NCBI RefSeq assembly: GCF_015163075.1
Contig: NZ_JADDXU010000024.1
Coordinates: 62,001-126,000 of the forward strand
DNA: 64,000 bases
DNA from: Streptomyces justiciae
GTDB lineage: Bacteria; Actinomycetota; Actinomycetes; Streptomycetales; Streptomycetaceae
Direction of reading: 5' to 3'
Below are positions 6,965 to 14,744 of this stretch, in pieces (position 1 is the first letter of the stretch; every line of letters begins with the position of its first letter). The notes below the pieces were generated by a model, which did not search any database, was not told the origin of the DNA, and saw only the letters and a list, made by a program, of their open reading frames with translations. Position numbers and translations under genes: made by a program.

Positions 6965-7870
6965 TCAGGCCTCCCCGAAGTCCTCCTCAGACTCCTCCGG
7001 GTGGAGGACCCGGTTCGCTTTCCTCACGAACGCATCCAGTGCCTCCTGCATGGGCAGCAGCCCGCGCAAGACTCTTTCCCGAGGATCATCCTCCTCGGCC
7101 CATGTCACCGCGTACGTGCTGATCTTCGAGGCGTCCTGAGAGGTCAGGTAACCGGCCTGGACGGCGGTATTGAGCGGCGCGGCGGGGTCGACATGATCCC
7201 TGAGCAGGCTGACCAGTGTGGCCACGTCCTCAAAAGTGGGTGCACCCCCGGGCAACCTGTCGCGCTCCTCCTGCCAGCGCGCCCGCAGGTCGGTATTGGC
7301 ATTGCGTGCCCACCCGCGCGCCTGCGAGCGCCAGTCCTGCGGTAGGGCCCGGGCTGCGCGCCGGATCTGATCCATCTCCTGTCTCAGGGCTAGGACCGCG
7401 TGCAGCTGATCGCCGTCGCCGGTCAGCATCAACGCGTCGAGCTTGTTGAACGCGGCCACCACACTTGAGTGCCAGCTTTCCCTTACCCGGCACGCTATGG
7501 CCTGGTCAATGAACAGCTTGGCCGCCTCCCGAACGGATTGCGGGCCCTCAATCGACACGACGTCATACGACCACCGCGCCCGGTCCAACACCTGGGTGTA
7601 GGCTGCCGTGTCGGCATCCAGGGCAGGCCCGTCGGCCATGACGTACTGGTGCACCCCGTCCGCCAAGGCACGGGCGTCGCGGGCGAACTCCGCATAGACC
7701 ACGCGGCGTGCGTTGATAGCACCCTGATCCGCGATTCCTTGGTTCTGTGTCTGCGCGGCGGCCACTGCGCTTTTTCCACCCGCGCGGCCACCCCAGTAGG
7801 CGGCCAGAAGGGCGCCCACCAGGGCTATTACCGCCGCCGCAGCTTCCGGGGATGTCAGCGCAGCCCACAT
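6965..7870 (-). CDS. Membrane-anchored helical protein, intact paralogue
   Basis: A single transmembrane helix lies near the N-terminus (PEAAAAVIALVGALLAAYWG), followed by about 270 residues of mostly helical cytoplasmic domain containing ARRVVYAEFARDARAL, SIEGPQSVREAAKLFIDQAI and VVAAFNKLDALML. I chose ATG 7870 because GGAAGGTGGGG lies just upstream; a GTG at 7897 would add nine residues. The family is a recurring actinomycete type of unknown function. A decayed second copy lies at 26908-27545. It is divergent from the TIR/NB-ARC/TPR gene next door (266 bases apart), so shared regulation is possible. A conflict-system link is inference from location only. Confidence 0.75.
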   Translation of the reverse strand: MWAALTSPEAAAAVIALVGALLAAYWGGRAGGKSAVAAAQTQNQGIADQGAINARRVVYAEFARDARALADGVHQYVMADGPALDADTAAYTQVLDRARWSYDVVSIEGPQSVREAAKLFIDQAIACRVRESWHSSVVAAFNKLDALMLTGDGDQLHAVLALRQEMDQIRRAARALPQDWRSQARGWARNANTDLRARWQEERDRLPGGAPTFEDVATLVSLLRDHVDPAAPLNTAVQAGYLTSQDASKISTYAVTWAEEDDPRERVLRGLLPMQEALDAFVRKANRVLHPEESEEDFGEA

Positions 7871-8135
7871 CACGCCCCACCTTCCAGCACTGCCCACTTC
7901 AGACCGAGCGCGGCCAGTTCCGAGCGCCGCTCTGCAGACAGCTTTCCAGCCCGGCGGCGGGCGTTGTCGAGGAACGCGCCGATCTTGACTGGCGCCCTGT
8001 CCACGGTCTCGATCCGCTGCGTGAGTAAAGCCCGCACCAGCCTTGGACGGAGGACTGCGAAGCCAGGTCCGGGCAGGCTCCCGCCCCCATACGCTGGTCT
8101 ATCCAGTACGAGCAGCGTGGTGTCGGGGGACAACG

Positions 8136-10718
8136 ATGGGCACGGGTGTAGGGGCGTCTGACCGTGCGTCGGGCACGGTGTGGTTTATCAGTCATGCGGG
8201 TGCGGATCGGGCGTGGGCGGAGTGGATCGCCTGGCAGCTCCTCGATGCCGGCCTCGAGGTGGAGTTGGACTGCTGGGACTGGGGTGCGGGCGAGAACTTC
8301 GTGCTGAAGATGAACGCCGCTCTCGAGCGCGGCCGGTTCCTTGCCCTGTTTTCGCCCGCGTATTTCGAGCCGGAGCGGTTCACGACTCCGGAGTGGACGG
8401 CGATGGTGGCCCGGCAGGAGAGGATCACTCCGGTTCGGATCGCTCAGGCGCCCACACCGCCGATCCTGAGTCCCTTGATCGTCACCGATCTGTTTGGCCT
8501 GGACGACCATGCCGCCCGCGAGGCCTTGCTGCGTGCGGTGAACGGGCTTGCCCGCCCTACCCGGGCGCCGGGGCGGCCGCCGGGGATGTTGTCGAGGGTG
8601 GGTGGGAGTGGGCCGCGGTTGCCGGGGAGTCTGCCGCGGGTGTGGTACGTGCCAGCCCGTAACGCTGCTTTCACCGGCCGCGACGCCATGCTGGTCCACA
8701 CACGCGAAGCACTGGCGGCGAACAGCCGGGTGGCGGTGCAGGCCCTGCACGGCCGCGGTGGGGTGGGGAAAACCCAGTTGGCGATCGAGTACGCGCACCG
8801 GTTCGCCGGGGAGTACGAGCTGGTCTGGTGGATCACATCGGAGGATCCCGCGCTCATCCCCGACCAGCTCGCAGCCCTCGCCGTCCACACCGGTGCAGCA
8901 CCCGCGGGCACGCCCTCCGCCGAAGCAGTCTCAGCCGTCCTTGCCGAACTACGCACCCGCTCACGCTGGCTGCTGATCTTCGACAACGCCGAAACCCCCG
9001 ACGCTCTCGCTCCGTTCCTGCCCGGCGGGCCGGGGCATGTGCTGATCACCTCCCGCAACCCGCACTGGACCAGCTACGCCGTTCCCGTCGACGTCGACAC
9101 CCTCTCCCGCAGCGAGTCCATGGCCCTGCTGCGCGCCCGCGGCGCGGTACTGACCGACGCGGACGCCGACGACATTGCCGCCACTCTGGACGACCTTCCG
9201 CTCGCCCTCGCCCAGGCCGCAGCCCTCCTGGTACGAGGACTGTCGGCGGAGGACCTGAAGGAGGAGCTGGCGGTGAACCTGGTCGAGGTGATGGCGCACT
9301 ATGCTCCGCCCGGCTACCCGAAGGGGCTGGCTGCGCAGATCCGCCTGACCCACTCGAGCCTGAAGGCCGAGCATCCCGGCGCGGCCGCGGTGGTGGATGT
9401 CCTGGCTCTGCTGGCGCCCGAACCCTTTCCCCTGACCACCTGCGCCGGCCATCTCCCCGAGCAGGCTTCCGCTCTCCTGACGGAGACGGTGGGTTCGCGG
9501 CTGGCAGCGGGCAGCGCGGTGGAGGCGATCGCCCGGCACGGTCTGGCCCGCGTCCAGGACGGCACTGTTCAACTGCACCGCCTCACCCAGGACATGCTCG
9601 CGCAGCTGATGACCGGTCAGGAGCACGCCCTGGCGGTGGCGGATGCGGAGGCCCTCCTTACCGCGGCCTTCCCCGGCGACTCAGCCGAGCCGCGGTGGTG
9701 GCCGGCCTGGCAGGTCCTGCTCCCCCACGCCCTCGCCCTCGACCCCGCACAGCTCACCACCAGCAGGGGACGCAAGGTGGTGGAGGATGCGTGCTGGTAT
9801 CTGATGGACCGTGGTCAGGCCCGCCCCGCCCGGGAACGCTTGCAACGGCTGTATGACAGCTGTCTGCAGCAGCTGGGCCCTGACCACGCCGACACCCTGC
9901 GCGCCACCCATTATCTGGCTCGCGCCTACGGCGACACCCAGGACCATGAGCGTGCCCGCGCCCTGGACGAAGACACTCTCGCCCGCCGCCGACGCCTTCA
10001 CGGCGATGACCACCGCCACACCCTGGACAGCGCCCACAACCTTGCCATTCGGTTGCGGGAGTTGGGACGAGATGAGGAAGCCCTTGCCCTGGACGAGAAG
10101 ACCCTGGAGACACTGCGTCGGGTGTTGGGTGGGGAGCATCCGGACACGCTTGCCACGGCGTCCAACCTGGCTGTCGATCTGGCGGCGGTGGGTCGGGTAG
10201 ACGAGGCGGTGGTGCTGGGGGAGGAGACGCTGGCGGTGCAGCGTCGGGTGCTGGGACCAGAGCATCCGGACACGCTGCTTACGGCGTCCCAACTGGCTGC
10301 TGATCTGGCGGAGGTGGGTGGGGTGGACGAGGCGGTGGTGTTGGAGGAGGAGACGCTGGCGGTGCAGCGTCGGGTGTTGGGTGGGGAGCATCCGGACACG
10401 CTGCGCACGGCGTCCAACCTGACCTTCGATCTGGTGGCGGTGGGTCGGGTAGACGAGGCGGTGGTGCTGGGGGAGGAGACGCTGGAGGTGCAGCGTCGGG
10501 TGCTGGGTGAGGAGCATCCGCACACGCTGAACACTGCCAACAACCTGGCGGTGTATTTCCGGCATGCAGGTCGGGTGGACGAGGCGGTGGTGTTGGGGGA
10601 GGAGACGCTGGCGGCGCGGCGGCGGGTGCTGGGTGAGGAACACCCTGAGACTCGCCGTACGGCCGGCTGGCTGGCGGAGTTGGGTGAGGAGCAGGAAGAG
10701 CCGGGTGCGAGTATTTGA
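8136..10718 (+). CDS. TIR / NB-ARC / TPR protein (NLR-like), copy 1
   Basis: The start is ATG 8136 with GGGGGA upstream, matching copy 2 at 38664; an upstream in-frame ATG at 8043 is disfavoured. The product is 860 residues. An N-terminal TIR-like domain (about 12-110: VWFISHAGADRAWAEW ... DCWDWGAGENF ... FSPAYFEPERFTTPEWTA) has the Glu of PEW as a possible NADase residue. The NTPase follows, with Walker A GRGGVGKTQLA near 206, Walker B WLLIFDNAE near 278 and the STAND-type HVLITSRN. The C-terminus is built of 42-residue TPRs, five almost identical at DNA level. Such proteins are signal-sensing STAND ATPases; some act in phage defence, while others belong to FxSxx-COOH peptide systems, whose radical SAM partner is absent here. 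Confidence 0.9.
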   Translation: MGTGVGASDRASGTVWFISHAGADRAWAEWIAWQLLDAGLEVELDCWDWGAGENFVLKMNAALERGRFLALFSPAYFEPERFTTPEWTAMVARQERITPVRIAQAPTPPILSPLIVTDLFGLDDHAAREALLRAVNGLARPTRAPGRPPGMLSRVGGSGPRLPGSLPRVWYVPARNAAFTGRDAMLVHTREALAANSRVAVQALHGRGGVGKTQLAIEYAHRFAGEYELVWWITSEDPALIPDQLAALAVHTGAAPAGTPSAEAVSAVLAELRTRSRWLLIFDNAETPDALAPFLPGGPGHVLITSRNPHWTSYAVPVDVDTLSRSESMALLRARGAVLTDADADDIAATLDDLPLALAQAAALLVRGLSAEDLKEELAVNLVEVMAHYAPPGYPKGLAAQIRLTHSSLKAEHPGAAAVVDVLALLAPEPFPLTTCAGHLPEQASALLTETVGSRLAAGSAVEAIARHGLARVQDGTVQLHRLTQDMLAQLMTGQEHALAVADAEALLTAAFPGDSAEPRWWPAWQVLLPHALALDPAQLTTSRGRKVVEDACWYLMDRGQARPARERLQRLYDSCLQQLGPDHADTLRATHYLARAYGDTQDHERARALDEDTLARRRRLHGDDHRHTLDSAHNLAIRLRELGRDEEALALDEKTLETLRRVLGGEHPDTLATASNLAVDLAAVGRVDEAVVLGEETLAVQRRVLGPEHPDTLLTASQLAADLAEVGGVDEAVVLEEETLAVQRRVLGGEHPDTLRTASNLTFDLVAVGRVDEAVVLGEETLEVQRRVLGEEHPHTLNTANNLAVYFRHAGRVDEAVVLGEETLAARRRVLGEEHPETRRTAGWLAELGEEQEEPGASI
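10104..10700 (+). repeat. 126-bp tandem repeats in the TPR region
   Basis: Five units start at 10104, 10230, 10356, 10482 and 10608, each 126 bp and encoding one 42-residue TPR with the pattern RRVLGxEHPDTLxTASNLAxDLAxVGRVDEAVVLGEETL. Older, more diverged units precede them from about 9852. The near identity of DNA, not only protein, indicates recent unit duplication or gene conversion. Confidence 0.9.
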
Positions 10719-10798
10719 AAATGATGTCGTCTACTGCCGCTATGCACCCTCTGTCAGCGAGTGAACCCGGTACGCGGGTCCCTCACCGCCCCAGTCGT

Positions 10799-10995
10799 TT
10801 ACCAGCGCATCCCCAACTCATCGAGGGCGTCGCGTCGTTCGGTGCTGAGCTTGTCGGCGTGGCGGCGGGCGTTGGAGATGCATGACCCCAGCCCGAGCCA
10901 TTCGCCGTCACGTCCTCGTGGTGGTGTTGGGGTACGCACAGGTGGCCTTCGCGGGCGTAAACCTGGCGGGCGGCGGCCATGTTCCGCTCTCTGAA
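10799..10995 (-). pseudogene. HA-helicase C-terminal remnant
   Basis: The minus strand encodes ...GEWLGLGSCISNARRHADKL followed by STERRDALDELGMRW and a stop at 10799, closely matching the C-terminus of the HA gene at 41319. Similarity is lost upstream of about 10995 (within ...RSESGT...). It lies 80 bases after the TIR/NB-ARC/TPR gene and points towards it, the same convergent arrangement seen after copy 2. It has no start codon or helicase core and is a fragment. Confidence 0.75.
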
Positions 10996-11136
10996 CGACG
11001 ATCTGGTACCGCGCCAGCTGCAGGGGGTTGGCGGAGGCCGCGAGCGTGGTCGCGCCGGTGGGTAGGCCCGGGCACGTCGCCGCCTCCCGCGGAAACTGAC
11101 GCGGGCCCACGCCCTGGGGCGGCTACCGTGTCCACC

Positions 11137-12558
11137 ATGAGCATGTCCGGCCTGAGCGCCGACCCGATCCCCCTGCACATCGATGGCGAACTCCCGGCGC
11201 CCCCGGCCCCCGACGTGATCGGCACGTCCGCCGGGGCGGGCCGGCGTCCCGCCCCGGCGGTGCGGCTGGGACGGGTGGACTGGGCGGCGCTTGGGGTGGA
11301 GCCACGGTGGAAAGGGCAGGAGACGGGCGACTGCCCGGCCGTTTTTTCCCCCGTCCGCGGACCCGCCACCGGCCTTGAACCCTACAAGCGCTACGCCGCG
11401 GGAGCTCGGCAGCGCGGTGAGACCGCCCTCGTCGTCGCCTGCATCGGTGCGGGCGAACGCAGGCACAACGTCTTCTCCGGCACCGTCGCTCCTGGCATCC
11501 ACCTGCCCCACCGCTACGGCTCGATCTCCGCCAATCCGCTGCCCCTCGGCGTGAGTCCCGCACTCGGAGACGGCCTCGACCACGCCGAGCACGACCTCGG
11601 CGCTCGGCTGCTCAACCGTCCCCCGGGCACCTGGTTCCGCCTGACCTACCGCAGGGAGTCCGGGTTCTCGCGCCCCGGAGTTGCCAGGGTGTGGCCGCCG
11701 CCGGGGGAGGGGGAGCTACGCCCGATCCTGGTCGATGGCCTTGGCGACCCGGTAGCGGGGGTGTGGGTGCCGGAGGGCGGCGGTGCCCGGTGGTTCGTGG
11801 TTCCCCACGGCACCGACCAGCGACTGCTGGTGGAGTGGCTGGTCCAGCGCGCGCTGCCCGCGTACGTGCCGGGCGCGCTGACCCGCGCCCGCTCGACCCT
11901 GGTGCGCGATCCAGCGTTCGCCACCGACGCCGAAGCCCGGCTGGTCGAGGCGATCGACGAGGAACAGCGAGCCCACGAGCGGCGCCAGACCGAGATGCAG
12001 CAGCAGCTCGCCGCGCTGCGGGCCGTGGCCGATCCGCTGCGCGACGGTCTGCTGTTCGGCACCGGCCGCCCGCTGGAGGACGCGGTGCACGACGTCCTCG
12101 TGGCGGCCGGCGCCACAGTGACCCGCCTCGACGACGTGTTCGGCACCAAGTCGGCGGACCTGCTGGCCGAGTACGGAGGCCGCCGAGTCCTGGTCGAGGT
12201 GAAATCGGCGAACAACCGGCCACCCCAGAGCCTGCCCGACAAACTGCTCAAGCACCTGAACACCTGGCCCGGTCTGACCGGGACCGAACCCGTTGACGGT
12301 GGCGTCCTGGTGGTGAACCACCAGATCAAGCTCCCACCCGCGCAGCGGGACACCGAGGTCTACACCGACCGCGCGTTCGCCGACGCACTGACCGTGCCCG
12401 TGGTCGGCAGCGTCCGTCTCTTCAACTGGTGGCGCCACGAAGACTGGGAGGCCGTGCGAAATGCCGTCTTCGGCGACACCGACGTCGCGCAGGCTCACGA
12501 GATCGCCGAGCCGGACGCCGATCCGAAGGCGTCCGGGCGGCCCCACCTGCTCCGGTAG
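11137..12558 (+). CDS. Protein with C-terminal PD-(D/E)XK nuclease-like domain
   Basis: The frame is open from 10882, but the upstream part runs antisense through the HA remnant, so I place the start at ATG 11137 (MSMSGL; GTG 11128 is close). The product is 473 residues. The N-terminal ~250 residues are unrecognised. A charged helix (EEQRAHERRQTEMQQQLAAL) follows, then a domain with the PD-(D/E)XK pattern: GRPLEDAVHDVL, FGTKSADLLAEYGGRRVLVE with VEVKSAN, where Asp in SAD and Glu/Lys in EVK would be catalytic. Such domains cut or bind DNA or RNA. Location beside an NLR-like gene suggests a defence role, but this is inference. Confidence 0.7.
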   Translation: MSMSGLSADPIPLHIDGELPAPPAPDVIGTSAGAGRRPAPAVRLGRVDWAALGVEPRWKGQETGDCPAVFSPVRGPATGLEPYKRYAAGARQRGETALVVACIGAGERRHNVFSGTVAPGIHLPHRYGSISANPLPLGVSPALGDGLDHAEHDLGARLLNRPPGTWFRLTYRRESGFSRPGVARVWPPPGEGELRPILVDGLGDPVAGVWVPEGGGARWFVVPHGTDQRLLVEWLVQRALPAYVPGALTRARSTLVRDPAFATDAEARLVEAIDEEQRAHERRQTEMQQQLAALRAVADPLRDGLLFGTGRPLEDAVHDVLVAAGATVTRLDDVFGTKSADLLAEYGGRRVLVEVKSANNRPPQSLPDKLLKHLNTWPGLTGTEPVDGGVLVVNHQIKLPPAQRDTEVYTDRAFADALTVPVVGSVRLFNWWRHEDWEAVRNAVFGDTDVAQAHEIAEPDADPKASGRPHLLR

Positions 12559-12642
12559 CTTGCAGGCGCCGGAGCACAACGCCTCGTCCGGAGCACCATC
12601 CGGACGGCGCGTCACAACAGGGCGAACGTAGGTTGGGTGGCA

Positions 12643-13128
12643 CTAGCTGGTCCGACGGTCGATTTCGTTTTGCACGGTTGCGATGGCTGTGAGAGCTCCT
12701 GTGATGGCGGCGCCTTGCTGGCGTGAGCAGTCCAGAAGGTCGTCCAGTGGGATGCGTTTTGTGCTGAGTTTGCGCCGGAAGTCGTCGGGGAGGGCGGTCT
12801 TCCTGTAGGCGTCTACGTGGGCGACGACGGTACCGAGCGGTAGGTCAGGGAAGCGGCGTTCTGCCTGTTTGATCCGGCTGAGGAGCTCGCTGAGGATGGT
12901 CAGATTGGCTTTCTGTGCGGCGGTTCCGGCCAGCTTGTCGAGGACGACGACGGTTTCGTTGAGTAGTTCGTAGTCGGCCTGGAAGCGCTTGGCCTGCTTG
13001 GTGCGCCGGCTCTTGCGGACCTGATCGACAGAGAAGTAGGTGGTGACGGCCAGGGTGGCGAGGCTGATGACGGCCGCCCAGGTCCAGGAGCTGGTGAAGG
13101 TGTCCTGAGTGGCATCGCTTCCGAGCAT
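12643..13128 (-). CDS. Membrane-anchored helical protein, unknown
   Basis: From ATG 13128 (MLGSDATQD) the product is 161 residues; an ATG at 13188 would add 20 unlikely residues. A single transmembrane helix lies at about residues 13-32 (WTWAAVISLATLAVTTYFSV), then a basic stretch (RKSRRTKQAKR) and a helical cytoplasmic domain ending with IDRRTS. This is the topology of a short membrane protein with a cytoplasmic coiled region. No family is recognised. It sits between the nuclease-like gene (convergent) and an IS5-family element. Confidence 0.55.
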   Translation of the reverse strand: MLGSDATQDTFTSSWTWAAVISLATLAVTTYFSVDQVRKSRRTKQAKRFQADYELLNETVVVLDKLAGTAAQKANLTILSELLSRIKQAERRFPDLPLGTVVAHVDAYRKTALPDDFRRKLSTKRIPLDDLLDCSRQQGAAITGALTAIATVQNEIDRRTS

Positions 13129-13206
13129 TAGGTGGAAGCAGGGGGGCAGCCGCGTTTCCGTCGTGGTGGATGCTGCGCAGTGCATCATCGGGCCTTAGAG
13201 GTCGTA

Positions 13207-13680
13207 TCAGTTGGTGAGGCGGCGGTGACAGATGAGGGCTGCAGCTATGCCGACGAAAGCAAGAAAGTGCTCTGCCTTGCGTTCGTAGCGGCGGTGGAGA
13301 CGACGGCAGCCGGCAAGCCAGGACACGGTTCTCTCGACGACCCACCGGTGGCATCCGAGCCGTTGTGAGGACTCGATGCCCTTGCGGGCGATGCGGTGGC
13401 GGATGCCACGCTCGCGGAGCCAACGGCGCAGGTGGATGTAGTCGTATCCCTTGTCTGCGTGGAGTTTCGCGGGCCGTCGTCGAGGTCCGCGGCGAGAACG
13501 GATGGGCGGGATCCCGCGCACGAGCGGCTCCCAGCCGAGGCTGTCGTGCATGTTGGCGCCCGAGACACCCAGCGAGAGAGGAAGTCCGTTCCGGTCGGTG
13601 ATGAGGTGAATTTTCGATCCCAGTTTGCCGCGGTCGGTCGGATTCGGTCCGGTCAGCGGCCCCCTTTTGCCGCCCGCAGG
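13207..13680 (-). CDS. IS5-family transposase ORF B (made by -1 frameshift)
   Basis: This frame supplies the rest of the DDE core. KRGPLTGPNPTDRGKLGSKI follows the slip site, then the second Asp in KLHADKGYDY and the Glu in RWVVERTVSWL, ending RRLTN at 13207. It has no convincing start of its own, so it is probably translated as an A-B fusion of about 265 residues. No stop or deletion interrupts it, so the element may be active if its ends are intact. Confidence 0.85.
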   Translation of the reverse strand, partial: PAGGKRGPLTGPNPTDRGKLGSKIHLITDRNGLPLSLGVSGANMHDSLGWEPLVRGIPPIRSRRGPRRRPAKLHADKGYDYIHLRRWLRERGIRHRIARKGIESSQRLGCHRWVVERTVSWLAGCRRLHRRYERKAEHFLAFVGIAAALICHRRLTN

Positions 13681-14006
13681 CTCACCGAGTCGATCGCACA
13701 CCGGGACCAGTCCAGCTCTCCTCGGGCGCCCAATTCGTCGAGGACAAGGCGGTGGAGCTTGGCCCAAACGCGGGCTTCGGTCCAGTGGGTGAACCGACGA
13801 TGGGCGGTCTGCCACGATGCCCCGAACAGAGGTGGGAGCTGCCGCCATGTGCAGCCAGAGGTGGCAACGAACAGAATTGCGGCCAGAACTCCGCGGTCGT
13901 CAGCCCTCCGACGTCCACCGCCCTGTGGACGTACCGGTACCTCGGGCATCACTCGGAGGAAAAGCTCCCACAACCTGTCTGGCACCAGCCGCCGCACCAT
14001 CTCCAT
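13653..14006 (-). CDS. IS5-family transposase ORF A
   Basis: It starts at ATG 14006 (MEMVRRLVPDRLWELF), about 117 residues. The product carries the N-terminal DUF4096-like region with GCTWRQLP and WTEARVWAKL, and the first catalytic Asp in CAIDSVS. The frame stops after AAKGGR. Just before the stop the message reads GCAAAAGGGGG, so a -1 slip joins it to ORF B, as in other members of this group. Alone it lacks the rest of the active site. Confidence 0.85.
   Translation of the reverse strand: MEMVRRLVPDRLWELFLRVMPEVPVRPQGGGRRRADDRGVLAAILFVATSGCTWRQLPPLFGASWQTAHRRFTHWTEARVWAKLHRLVLDELGARGELDWSRCAIDSVSLRAAKGGR
13660..13669 (-). promoter_or_regulatory. Slippery site for -1 ribosomal frameshifting
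   Basis: The minus strand reads CAAAAGGGGG. Slipping one base back from GCA AAA GGG to AAA AGG GGG joins ORF A to ORF B just before the ORF A stop. This matches the programmed frameshift known in two-frame IS5-family elements. Confidence 0.65.
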
Positions 14007-14102
14007 GCCATCACAACGAGGACCCCGGCCAACCGTCGACAAGCGGGCTGTTCGATGCTGGCACAAACGATTCCGGAAGCGTCTTCGAGGGACATGACCG
14101 CC

Positions 14103-14711
14103 ATGACCGACTACCTGCAGGCCGTCTTCGCCATGCTCGGCCCAGGAGAGGAGCGCTACGCCGACCCCGCGGCCTGGCTCAGCCTGGAAGAGGCACTCGG
14201 CAGGACCTTTCCGGCGGACTACAAACAGATCGTCGACGCCTACGCGCCCGTGCAGATCAACGGGCACCTCACCCTGTCGCACCCAGCATCAGGCTGGTGG
14301 AACCTGGGCGAGGAGATCCGCTCGACATCGGAAGTCTGGGCCGACAGCAAATGGGACTCCTACATCACTGGGCCAGACGACGATCCGCGCGTCTTCTGCC
14401 AACTTCCCCAGCTCAGCTTCGGCACCACCGAAGGCCTCATACCCATCGCCGCCACCGATCAAGGAGCTACGGTCTTCGTAGCCCCGTGGGTTCACGCGTT
14501 CCCCAATGGTGTGGTGGTACAAGGGTCGGAGGGCGACTGGGTCGGACACCCCATGACCTTCGCTGAGTGGTTGTACCGCTACCTCATCGGCGAGGAGATG
14601 GCCGGCTGGGACAGCAAAGCCTTCTATCCCGGTCCCGTGTGGCTGGAGTACCCACCCGCAGGACCAGGCCAACCCACTCGCGAGGCATACGGCCCAGACC
14701 GCGGCATGTGA
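14103..14711 (+). CDS. SUKH (SMI1/KNR4) family protein
   Basis: I take ATG 14103 (MTDYLQAVFAM) because GAGGGA lies 9 bases upstream; ATG 14094 is too close to it. The 202-residue product has the SUKH layout: WLSLEEALGRTFPADYKQIV near 30-48, a central Trp/Gly-rich sheet region (GWWNLGEEI, YITGPDDDP), LPQLSFGTTEGLIPIAATDQ, and PMTFAEWLYRYLIGEE near the end. SUKH proteins are often immunity proteins against contact-dependent or polymorphic nuclease toxins. No toxin partner is adjacent, so it could be an orphan immunity gene. It directly abuts the IS5-family element. Confidence 0.8.
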   Translation: MTDYLQAVFAMLGPGEERYADPAAWLSLEEALGRTFPADYKQIVDAYAPVQINGHLTLSHPASGWWNLGEEIRSTSEVWADSKWDSYITGPDDDPRVFCQLPQLSFGTTEGLIPIAATDQGATVFVAPWVHAFPNGVVVQGSEGDWVGHPMTFAEWLYRYLIGEEMAGWDSKAFYPGPVWLEYPPAGPGQPTREAYGPDRGM

Positions 14712-14744
14712 CTCCCGCACCAACTGAGACGACCTCTTACCGAG

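Larger units (their letters stand above)
13207..14006 (-). mobile_element. IS5-family element with frameshifted transposase
   Basis: The extent given is that of the transposase reading frames; I could not identify the terminal inverted repeats, and the right end in particular may be lost or diverged before the SUKH gene. The GAGGTCGTATCAG sequence just outside the left side (about 13199) looks like a typical end of this group, but no matching sequence was found near 14010-14095. Confidence 0.7.

Noticed and set aside
10104..10700. Regular repeats that could suggest a CRISPR-like array
   Set aside because: The period is 126 bp with no unique spacers, and each unit translates to one TPR in frame.
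8136..10718. Assignment to an FxSxx-COOH peptide system
   Set aside because: The domain order fits the TPR component, but no radical SAM maturase or short FxSxx-ending peptide was seen near either copy.
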